DNA of 27,799 nt from CAVRZY01 sp963725415 (GTDB taxonomy: Bacteria; Acidobacteriota; Terriglobia; Bryobacterales; Bryobacteraceae): assembly GCA_963725415.1 (NCBI GenBank), contig CAVRZY010000125.1, positions 1 through 27,799 of the forward strand. The letters run 5' to 3'. A model generated the notes under the pieces. It did no database searches. It saw only the letters and a list, made by a program, of their open reading frames with translations, and was not told the origin of the DNA. The translations under genes were made by a program, and so were the position numbers. Positions 9,001 through 15,707 of the stretch are shown piece by piece (within the stretch, counting starts at the first letter, position 1; every line of letters starts with the position of its first letter).

Positions 9001-9173
9001 TCGGTCGGTTCCGGATCGCATTGCCTTGGCTGAGTTGCTGCCTGGACCGCCTGCCCCAATTGCAGAGCCATGGCCACCACGAGCACCAGGCCAACGAGCC
9101 GTAGCCCCCGCTCTTGATCCGCCGGTCGGGGCACACCCGACTCGTGGCCGCCTACGCACCCAGAGGCTCTCAA
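6046..9173 (-). CDS. Giant exported repeat protein, paralogue of its neighbour, with a frameshift near the C-terminus
   Basis: About 1040 residues once one frameshift is repaired. The order is: signal segment (LRLVGLVLVVAMALQLG), a pair of PPC-like repeats (CDPEPTDM..., GDVDVFRFTASAEQ; then GDVDSYSFSGTAGDTVTV), a He_PIG domain, the same pair again, a second He_PIG, a BACON-like domain and the TIGR03437-like C-terminus. The frame breaks near 6211-6213. There the paralogue has GGC-GGG-GTG and this gene has GGC-GGC-TG, one base short. Downstream, the expected LYAGGAPGSVAGLLQVNV...EEVTMAVR continues in the next frame to the stop at 6046. The start is uncertain. TTG at 9173 has GAGG six bases upstream, while an ATG at about 9201 in another frame begins MKQAEVQLESLW and might be the true start if another base is wrong. 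Function is unknown; export is clear. Confidence 0.8.
7361..9009 (-). repeat. 984-bp tandem duplication within the exported protein gene
   Basis: About 665 bp at 7361-8025 and at 8345-9009 are nearly identical, offset by exactly 984 bp (328 codons). I counted roughly a dozen single-base differences by eye, most of them silent. The He_PIG-coding segment between the copies (about 8040-8340) is unlike the one that follows the second copy (about 7050-7350). The duplicated part is therefore the PPC-like pair rather than the whole unit, or the Ig parts diverged faster. Confidence 0.85.
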
Positions 9174-9218
9174 GTTGAACCTCAGCCTGTTTCATCGGGA
9201 CACCCTCTGCCATAAGCC

Positions 9219-10289
9219 CTACTGTTGGAAGTGGCCTGCCATTGGGTTATCTAAGGCAGCGGACCTCCATCTCTCAGCCACAGGGACAAGCACGATCCGG
9301 GGCTCTGATGAATCGCCGTCGAACAGGGGTAAGGGACCGTCGGAGGGTTCGCTCAAGGCGAACACCGCGTTCCCGCTCAAGCGCCGCAGTCCCGTGACCG
9401 GGTATGGGCAGGGGACCAGCGTGGCCAGCCCGGTCGCCAGGTCCAGCGCTACTACTGAGCTGGACTCAGCGTTGGCGATAAACACCCGCAAGTTGTCGCG
9501 GGAAGCCTCCACCGCCAGCGGCCCGCTAACTCCATCCCGTTCCCCGGCCAGACTCCTGGCCTCCAGGGCGCCGGTTACGTCCCGCACCAGATACACCATG
9601 TTGCGCGCCCGGTCCGCGATCACCGCATCGTGGCTGTTGTGCAGGAACGCCAGCGCCGAAGCCTCACCGGCTGCCATGACATACCGGCTCTCTCCTCCGG
9701 CAGTCAACACCGACACGTACCCTTCGGAGTCCGCCACCAAAATGACCTGTCCGTCGTCGCTGACCGCCAGCGTGGCTGGGGCTCCGGCGATGCCGGCGAG
9801 GTCAACTTCGGCGCTCACTACCGGCTCTGCCGGCATCCCCGTCAGGACCTGGATTCTGCCCGCGCTTCTGTCGTAGAGCGCCACAGAGGTTCCCCCGGGG
9901 CTGAAGACGATCCTCTCCGCCCCCGTCAGGGCCTGCGGAACCGGCTGCCGCGAGAACGACGCTGGATCCAATCGAACCACCAGCAGCCCAGGTTCGCCGT
10001 TGGCCTCTGCCAGCGCGTAATCCTGCTGAGGCGCCACGGCAGCCTTCACGAGCTCCAGGCCCAGCTCCAAAGGCTGGCCCACCGTAGCCGCGCCGGGAAT
10101 CCCCCAAATCGGCACGATTCCCGCCTGCGCGGAATCGAAGAAATAGCCCAGCGTCGGCCCGCTGATTCGAACGCTCTCTGCGGCTTCTCTTTCCGCTTGA
10201 ACCCGAGTCGCGGTCCGCGCCTTCTGCTGCGCCAGGAGATGGCCCTGGCTGGCCAGAACCAATGCAATCAAGATCCGATACCAGAACAT
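9219..10289 (-). CDS. Exported beta-propeller-like protein
   Basis: 357 residues. The signal peptide is FWYRILIALVLASQGHLLAQ. The remainder consists of short beta-rich repeats with phrases such as ERIVFSPGGTSVALYDR, PATLAVSDDGQVILVADSE, PLAVEASRDNLRVFIANAES and RLSGNAVFALSE. These are typical of YVTN/WD40-like propeller blades, with no visible catalytic motif. The ATG at 10289 is preferred over the GTG at 10295, because GGAGG is nine bases upstream of the ATG but only four from the GTG. The gene is second in the five-gene exported-protein operon, 46 bp before the 6046-9173 gene and about 59 bp after the Ig-like gene. A protein-interaction role is inference. Confidence 0.7.
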   Translation of the reverse strand: MFWYRILIALVLASQGHLLAQQKARTATRVQAEREAAESVRISGPTLGYFFDSAQAGIVPIWGIPGAATVGQPLELGLELVKAAVAPQQDYALAEANGEPGLLVVRLDPASFSRQPVPQALTGAERIVFSPGGTSVALYDRSAGRIQVLTGMPAEPVVSAEVDLAGIAGAPATLAVSDDGQVILVADSEGYVSVLTAGGESRYVMAAGEASALAFLHNSHDAVIADRARNMVYLVRDVTGALEARSLAGERDGVSGPLAVEASRDNLRVFIANAESSSVVALDLATGLATLVPCPYPVTGLRRLSGNAVFALSEPSDGPLPLFDGDSSEPRIVLVPVAERWRSAALDNPMAGHFQQ

Positions 10290-10348
10290 GTGCACTCACC
10301 TCCACGAATCGTCGAAGCCATTTCGCTTGCCTCAAGCACCGCCTACGG

Positions 10349-11013
10349 CTAAGGGGAACCAACGGTGATGTTCCCTGTCGTGATGGTCGTCACCGGCCGG
10401 GGGGGAGGCACGGGAGTCGTGCTGGTTCCACCTTTCCCGCCCCGGCTCGCCGCAAACACCCCGCCCGCGGCTGCCGCGCCTCCCACCGCCACCAGCGCAA
10501 TCCATTTCCCGCCTCCGCCGCCCTTCTCGCATAATCCTGTGGTCTTCGAAAGGCGGAACCCGGGCTTGCAGGGCTCCTGGTTGATCTGGTGGATCGTGAC
10601 GCTCATCGTTACCCCCTGGTGCGACACGGTCACCTTAATCTGCCACCTGCCCGCGACCCCGTTGGGCCGCAAGCCCGGTACCGTGACTTTGCCCTGCTGG
10701 TCGGTAATCGCCGTCGATAGCAAGCCCTCCACGAATGTGCCGCTGGCGCCCTCGGAGGGAAGCTGGAACACGACCACCGCGCCCTCCACCGGGCGTTCAT
10801 TGTCATTCTTCACCTCGACAACCACCTCGGTCGGGTTAGGCTGGCGGATGTCGTGGATCACGCCTTCCCCCACCAGCACGGTCACTTTGAGTTCTTCGAG
10901 CCGGGTTGCTCCTGGGCTGCTCCTGCGCACCGAACCTGCGGGACCAGGCTCAGGGACAGCAGCACAGCCACCGGCCAAACAATGTTGCTATGAGTTCGTT
11001 TGCTCAGACACAT
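10349..11013 (-). CDS. Exported Ig-like protein with C-terminal hydrophobic segment, frameshifted
   Basis: The ATG at 11013 has a strong AAGGAG site five bases upstream and opens a good signal peptide (IVWPVAVLLSLSLVPQV...). That frame ends at a TGA near 10882. The rest of the protein is in the adjacent frame from about 10910 (TRLEELKVTVLVGEGVIHDI). One missing base around 10900-10920 would join them into about 220 residues. The body is an Ig-like or invasin-like fold (VVVEVKNDNERPVEGAVVVF, TAITDQQGKVTVPGL). It is followed by a glycine-rich linker, a hydrophobic span (WIALVAVGGAAAAGGVFAA) and a Pro/Thr-rich tail, a layout I recall from acidobacterial envelope proteins. First gene of the minus-strand operon. 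Confidence 0.65.
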
Positions 11014-11428
11014 AAAAACTCCTTCCACACCTCGAGGCCCGCTTCGCGCCGCAGCGCAAAGCGCCTGCACAGCTTCCTTACCGGGCGACACGCGCAGCAG
11101 ACCACGCGCTCGTCGCCCCACAGGTAGCAAGCAGCTTACCAAATTATCCCAAGCCGTTCCAGCGCAACCTACTGCACGCCAAGCGGGGCGGGCCCGGCGC
11201 CCCGTCCTGCCAGCCGCCCTCTATCCTCTAATTCTTAGATAGCTTCCTTAGATACCCACCTTCCTCGCCGCTGGTGTGGCAGCCGCGCCCCTGACCTCCG
11301 CCCTACGCAACTCATTGAACTTTCAGATCTCTCTCGCCTCTGACCCTCTCCCCGCCTTTGGCCATCGAATTGAATCTGTCTGGACGTGCATGTGATCGAA
11401 CCTTGGCGCAGCAGAAAGGAACAAGGAT
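11014..11428. promoter_or_regulatory. 415-bp divergent intergenic region
   Basis: This separates the minus-strand exported-protein operon from the plus-strand proton-channel operon and should hold both promoters. I see no convincing gene. It contains the direct repeat CTTAGATA at 11234-11241 and 11247-11254 (13-bp period) and a strong GC hairpin, CGGGGCG (11184-11190) pairing with CGCCCCG (11198-11204). I cannot assign -35/-10 boxes with confidence. Confidence 0.5.
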
Positions 11429-12499
11429 ATGCAACGAAAGGGAATGACCGTCGTGTTGTTCTTCGGCGGAGTGGGCCTGGCGGCCTACTTCTACGCCATC
11501 CTGTGGGTGCTGGTCAAACAAGGCCCCGTCTTTGATTTCTTCTGTCGTCGCGGCTGGTATCAGTACGGCAGCATGATCTTCTTCCTCTTTGGCTTGCTGC
11601 TGGTGTTGGGCCGGTCGGTCATGTTCCGCAAGGAGTTCCGCGCGATCGAGATGCCCGTCCCTGCCAAAACCATTACGCCCGAGGAAGCGGCCGCCCTGCC
11701 GGACCGCATCCCCACCACCTACCGCCGCAGCCTGCTGGGGCGCCGCTTGGCCGATCTGCTGCGAGGCTATGCGCGGCAAGAGGAAATCGGCCCCCTGGTA
11801 GATCGCCTGGCGGCCAACGACCGCGAGGAACTGGAACGCAGCGCCTCCATTCTGAGTTGGGTCAGAACCATCCCGCCGGTCCTGGGGCTGTTGGGCACGT
11901 TGGACGGGCTGCGCGGCGGCATCTCCAAGATCTCCGGCATCAGCAACGTCCAGGACATCGAGGAGCTGCGCCGCAGGCTCCAGGAGTTCGCCAACCATTC
12001 CAGCACCGCCTTTGACACCACCCTGCTCGGTATAAGCTGCGCGCTGGTCCTCTCGGCCGCCATTTTCTTCCTGCGCAAAATGGAGGACAGCCACCTCAGC
12101 AAACTGGATCGGATCGCGTGCGACGTGGCCCGCAAGTTCCAGACCCGGTCCCGCTTGGAAGAAAGTCTCCGCGGGGCCGCCCAGGGCGCCATGGCGGGAT
12201 TCCTCCAAGGCCTGGATCAGACTCTGTCCGGCGCCACCACTCGGATTCTGGAAACCTTCCGCAAGGAAATGCAGGACGGGATTTCCGCCACGGCGCGCGG
12301 TTGGCTGACAAGCTGGCAGGATGCGTTGTCGAAAACCAGCCGGGAGATCCTCGACCGCCTTCACTCCTCCAACGGCGACGGGGCGGGTCGCGAAGAACAC
12401 CTCAAAGTGATGGTCGGAAAGCTGGACGCCATCGAACGCGTCCTCTCCCACCCCCGTCCCCTTCAACTAAAGATCAGCGCTGACCAACACGCGGAGTAG
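11429..12499 (+). CDS. MotA/TolQ/ExbB-family proton channel subunit
   Basis: 356 residues, probable inner-membrane ion channel. Hydrophobic spans lie at about 7-29, 45-63, 143-160 and 197-216. The last two carry the family signatures: PPVLGLLGTLDGL (149-161) and AFDTTLLGISCALVLSA (194-210). Thr157 and Thr198 align with the ion-path threonines of ExbB/TolQ transmembrane helices. The loop between spans two and three (about 64-142) is cytoplasmic, as in the family. A C-terminal tail of about 140 residues, largely helical, is longer than in ExbB or TolQ. AAGGA lies upstream of the ATG. It is the first gene of an operon whose next two products have the topology of ExbD/MotB partners. The family is firm; the specific role is unknown. 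It is not ZorA by context, since no OmpA-type partner or helicase gene follows. Confidence 0.85.
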   Translation: MQRKGMTVVLFFGGVGLAAYFYAILWVLVKQGPVFDFFCRRGWYQYGSMIFFLFGLLLVLGRSVMFRKEFRAIEMPVPAKTITPEEAAALPDRIPTTYRRSLLGRRLADLLRGYARQEEIGPLVDRLAANDREELERSASILSWVRTIPPVLGLLGTLDGLRGGISKISGISNVQDIEELRRRLQEFANHSSTAFDTTLLGISCALVLSAAIFFLRKMEDSHLSKLDRIACDVARKFQTRSRLEESLRGAAQGAMAGFLQGLDQTLSGATTRILETFRKEMQDGISATARGWLTSWQDALSKTSREILDRLHSSNGDGAGREEHLKVMVGKLDAIERVLSHPRPLQLKISADQHAE

Positions 12500-12506
12500 G
12501 AAGCCC

Positions 12507-13328
12507 ATGAAATCGCTCGAAATTAGCGAAGGCCCCATCATGATCATGCTGCTGAGTTGCCTGGCGGTGGCGCTGTGCTTTCTCAGCTTCGGTTTGGGTA
12601 TGATCAACTTGACCGGGAGCCAGGCGGCCGCCCAGCCGGCGCCTCCGCCCCCTCCCGTGGCGGCCCCCGTTCCCCCTCCGCCCCCGCCGGAAGACCACGA
12701 GTCGAGAGCACAGGCGGCCCAGAAGAAGCTGGAACTCCAGAGGCTCAACTCCGAGCTGGAGCGCCAGAGGCAGGAGCTGGAGCGCCTCCAGCGGGAGCTG
12801 GAGCAGCAGAAAGCCAACCTCAAGAAAGCCCGCCAGCAACTCGCCGCCCTGCTCGCCCAAGCTCAGAGCCTCGCCCAACAAGTCGCCGAGCGGACAGGCC
12901 GTCTGGCCGGCGAGCAGCAGCAGACTACCCAGGCCCAGGCCGAGCTGGACCGCCGCATCACCGAAGCCCGCCGCCAACTCCAGGAGGCCGAGAGGAAGAT
13001 CGAGGAGCTCAAGAAGAAGATCGACGACAGGAAGTTCGTCGATCCTCTCCGTATCTTCGGCGGCTCCGGTTCCGTCAAGAATCCCCAGTGGATCGAGTGC
13101 GTCAGGGATGCTGTAGTCCTGCAACCACAAGGCGAGCGCATCACGGTGGAGCAACTGAAGAACAAGTCTTCGTCCTTTACTCAGACCGCGCGCCGCAGCT
13201 ACCTGGTCTTTCTGATACGCCCGCAGGGCTTTGACTCCTTCGAACAAGCCCGCGAGCTGGCACAGAGCCAGGGCGCCAAATTCGGGTTCGAGCCTGTGGA
13301 CGACAACTGGGCCTTGAGATACCGCTGA
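12507..13328 (+). CDS. Single-span coiled-coil partner of the proton channel, copy 1
   Basis: 273 residues. One N-terminal span (about 11-34, IMIMLLSCLAVALCFLSFGL) is followed by a proline-rich linker (44-61), a long coiled coil (about 66-175, rich in Glu/Gln/Arg/Leu) and a C-terminal globular part with WIECVRDAVVLQP (195-207) and YLVFLIRPQGFDSF (232-245). The topology is that of ExbD/TolR/MotB: cytoplasmic tip, one helix, periplasmic part. Unlike those, the usual acidic residue at the start of the helix is missing: the helix begins SEGPIMIMLL, with Gly9 where an Asp is expected and Glu8 one position earlier. No OmpA peptidoglycan-binding domain is present. It starts 8 bp after the channel gene. 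The C-terminal part is homologous to that of the next gene. I do not recognise a named family. Confidence 0.75.
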   Translation: MKSLEISEGPIMIMLLSCLAVALCFLSFGLGMINLTGSQAAAQPAPPPPPVAAPVPPPPPPEDHESRAQAAQKKLELQRLNSELERQRQELERLQRELEQQKANLKKARQQLAALLAQAQSLAQQVAERTGRLAGEQQQTTQAQAELDRRITEARRQLQEAERKIEELKKKIDDRKFVDPLRIFGGSGSVKNPQWIECVRDAVVLQPQGERITVEQLKNKSSSFTQTARRSYLVFLIRPQGFDSFEQARELAQSQGAKFGFEPVDDNWALRYR

Positions 13329-13351
13329 GCACAACGAAGGGAGGCTTTGCC

Positions 13352-14281
13352 ATGAAGCTGAATTGGGATTCGCTGATCGATCCGATCTTCCTGTTCATGC
13401 TGTACCTGATCGCCGGCACCCTGTGGGTGATCATTCCGTTCCGCACGCAGGCCCAACCCGTTGCGCCTCCGCCCGCGCCCCAGCCTGTGGTCGCCGAGCC
13501 CGCACCCGCCAGCGAGCCGGCGCCCGATCCCGCCATCGAGAAAGAGTGGGACGCAGCCGCCCGGGCACTCGAGCGCCTGCGCCAGCAGAGGGCCACCCTG
13601 GAGCAGGCATCCCAGTCCGTCCGCGAGCAACAGGCCTCCGCCCTCGAGCAGATTCGCCAGCAGGACGCGCGGCTGGCGGAGCTGAAGGCCCAGGCCGCCA
13701 ACCTCGACCAACGCCAATCCCAGGCCCGGAGCGCGGCCGAGGAAGCCGCGCGCGCCGAGGAAGCCAAACGCGCCCAGGCAGACCAATTGAGGAACCAAGC
13801 CGAACAGAAGAAAAACGAGGAGGCCAGGCTTCTGATCGTGTTGCAGAACACCAAGAGCCCCTACGATGGCGGAGGAGTCTCCGCCCCTCAAATCACCAAG
13901 TCCGACAAGCAGGTGACCTGGATTGAGGCCCTCAACAACCGCGCCTTCCCCGTGGATGCGGCCCATTACGACTACGCGCTGTACAACCTGAAGGGGGGTG
14001 GGATTGCTCGGGTAGCCACCCGCAAGGGCGCCGGCGAAGGCATCGACGAGATCAAATCCCCGGCCAGCGCCGTCGCCAGGTACTTCGAGAACATCAAGCC
14101 CAACCAGGAGTTTCTCGCATGTCTGGTTCACAGCGACTCCTTCCGCCTCTACCGTGAGGTCAGGAAGATCGCTTGGAGTCGTGGAATCGAGGTGGGATGG
14201 GAGCCCATCGATCGCACTGATGGCAAGCTCATCTTCACCTCCGCGGGTCGCGGCCAGGAGGTCAATCCGCAAAAACCGTGA
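13352..14281 (+). CDS. Single-span coiled-coil partner of the proton channel, copy 2
   Basis: 309 residues with the same layout as the previous gene: span (about 11-30), Pro/Ala-rich linker (36-60), coiled coil (65-160) and a C-terminal part (about 165-309). The C-terminal part holds VTWIEALNNRAFPVD and EFLACLVHSDSF...RKIAWSRGIEVGWEPID, which parallel WIECVRDAVVLQP and YLVFLIRPQGF...GFEPVD in copy 1. The span begins LIDPIFLFMLYLI. Asp10 aligns with the essential Asp of ExbD (FIDVML) and so probably takes part in proton transfer, unlike copy 1. A GGGAGG site precedes the ATG, and the gap to copy 1 is 23 bp. The proposed heteromeric stator with copy 1 is inference. Confidence 0.75.
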   Translation: MKLNWDSLIDPIFLFMLYLIAGTLWVIIPFRTQAQPVAPPPAPQPVVAEPAPASEPAPDPAIEKEWDAAARALERLRQQRATLEQASQSVREQQASALEQIRQQDARLAELKAQAANLDQRQSQARSAAEEAARAEEAKRAQADQLRNQAEQKKNEEARLLIVLQNTKSPYDGGGVSAPQITKSDKQVTWIEALNNRAFPVDAAHYDYALYNLKGGGIARVATRKGAGEGIDEIKSPASAVARYFENIKPNQEFLACLVHSDSFRLYREVRKIAWSRGIEVGWEPIDRTDGKLIFTSAGRGQEVNPQKP

Positions 14282-14301
14282 ACCGCCAACGGAGGTCCAT
14301 C

Positions 14302-15702
14302 ATGAGATTTCCAAGTGCAAGGACGTTATCAACACTCGCCATTCTGGCCTGGCTCGGCATCCCCTGCGCGATGCGGGGACAGGCGACGAGTTTTGCCTTT
14401 CAAATTCGTTGCCCGTCCCCGAATTGCCCCGAACTCCAGGCTGCTCTTCTCAGCGAAGACTGGCCGGCCGTATCCACTCTGCTTTCCACCCAGCAGGCGC
14501 CCGAAGCCCGGCTGATCACAGCCCACGCCTACCTGGCCCGCAACAAGAACAACGAGTCGCTGTGCCTCTTCCTGAGCGTCTCCTCGCACGAGGAGCTGAC
14601 TAAGTGGGAGGCTTGGACGCGGGCCTTCGCCACTCAGCATCCAGCCAGCGCGATTGCTCATTACCTGAAAGGTGACGCCTTGGCTCGGCTGGAGCAGTGG
14701 CCGGCGGCTCTGGCGGCCTTCAATAAGGCGCTCGAACTCCATCCCAACCGCGCCCTGGCGCTCAATGCCCGGGGGGTCGTTCATGCCAGTCAGGGGCAGT
14801 GGGACCCCGCCGTCGTGGATCTGGATGACGCCATCCGCGCCAATCCCTCCCTGGCGGACGCGCACACCAGCCGCGGCACCATCAACATCCAGCGGCGCAC
14901 CGGCGCCCCAGGGGCCCTTGAGGCCTTTAACCGCGCCCTGAGGCTTTCACCGGATTCCGTGGTTGCCCTGAACGGCCGCGCCGCCCTGCGCACCGTGCTT
15001 CGCCAATTCGAGGAGGCCGAGCCGGACCTGGCCGAAGCTCGCAAGCACGCCACCGGGTGCTTGGCGCCCGTTCTCGAGGCCCTCTCCGCCAATGCCGCCG
15101 CGCTGGCCTATGACAAGTCGCAGGCCGCCGCCCAAGCCCTGGCCGAGATTGCGCAGCTCGAACCGGGAATGAATATGACTCGCTCCACCGAAATCATGCG
15201 GGGGATGAGCCCCGACCAAGTCGCCTTCGCCAAAGGCGCCCTCCGCCAGCAGAACTGGTGGACCAATTTCACCAACTTTGGCGCCCCTGACAAAGTGACG
15301 GAACGATCCAACTTCCAGGCCAGCGTAAACGGAAAGATATTCGGAGTCGGCCCTGCCGTGGCCTATGGAGCGGGACTTAATCTGCAAGCCGGCCGGGACG
15401 TCACGATCGAACGCTTTCCACGCGCCACCGCCAGGGAGGCCAACACCTGGCGCAGCCAGACGCTGAGCATGCTCGACAGCATGTACCCCGACATAAAACC
15501 CCAGACCGTCGGCCCGCTCGGCGGATACAACTTCGGTCGGGCCTACCCGGAGCTCAGCAAGCCGGACTACGGCGGCGTTCGAACCGCAAGGATTGGCGCC
15601 TCTCCCCTCGAGCAGGGCGATTGGCACGCAGCCATGATGTACGGCCTCTTCTACTCCGTGAAGTCGCTCGACGCCAACGGCCCTGCATCCGCCAAGGAGT
15701 GA
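14302..15702 (+). CDS. Exported TPR protein
   Basis: 466 residues from the ATG at 14302, which has GGAGG six bases upstream; the frame stays open back to a GTG at 14278 overlapping the previous stop. A signal peptide (TLAILAWLGIPCAMRGQA) is followed by about four tetratricopeptide repeats at roughly 117-250: AIAHYLKGDALARLEQWPAA, ALNARGVVHASQGQWDPAVV, and two further copies. The C-terminal half (about 260-466) has no family I recognise. It contains GVGPAVAYGAGLNLQAGRDV and QTLSMLDSMYPDIKPQTVGP. Placed in the operon, it may be a periplasmic scaffold linking the channel complex to the large exported protein encoded next, which is inference. Confidence 0.75.
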   Translation: MRFPSARTLSTLAILAWLGIPCAMRGQATSFAFQIRCPSPNCPELQAALLSEDWPAVSTLLSTQQAPEARLITAHAYLARNKNNESLCLFLSVSSHEELTKWEAWTRAFATQHPASAIAHYLKGDALARLEQWPAALAAFNKALELHPNRALALNARGVVHASQGQWDPAVVDLDDAIRANPSLADAHTSRGTINIQRRTGAPGALEAFNRALRLSPDSVVALNGRAALRTVLRQFEEAEPDLAEARKHATGCLAPVLEALSANAAALAYDKSQAAAQALAEIAQLEPGMNMTRSTEIMRGMSPDQVAFAKGALRQQNWWTNFTNFGAPDKVTERSNFQASVNGKIFGVGPAVAYGAGLNLQAGRDVTIERFPRATAREANTWRSQTLSMLDSMYPDIKPQTVGPLGGYNFGRAYPELSKPDYGGVRTARIGASPLEQGDWHAAMMYGLFYSVKSLDANGPASAKE

Positions 15703-15707
15703 TCGCC

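Noticed and set aside
11184..11204. Intrinsic terminator at the GC hairpin
   Set aside because: Both flanking genes start here and point away, and there is no T-run after the stem on either strand.
11312..12466. Long open frame of 384 codons on the minus strand opposite the channel gene
   Set aside because: The opposite strand encodes a clear MotA/ExbB-family protein with membrane spans and signatures. The antisense frame is low-complexity and is explained by high G+C.
12474..14272. Leu/Gly-rich open frames antisense to the two coiled-coil genes
   Set aside because: They are mirror images of coiled-coil codons (CAG/GAG read as CTG/CTC). They have no ribosome sites and disagree with the operon on the plus strand.
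11429..14281. Zorya anti-phage system (ZorA/ZorB)
   Set aside because: The channel subunit has a MotA-like core, but neither partner has an OmpA-type peptidoglycan-binding domain. The neighbours are TPR and DUF1598/RHS-like exported proteins, not ZorC/ZorD or ZorE.
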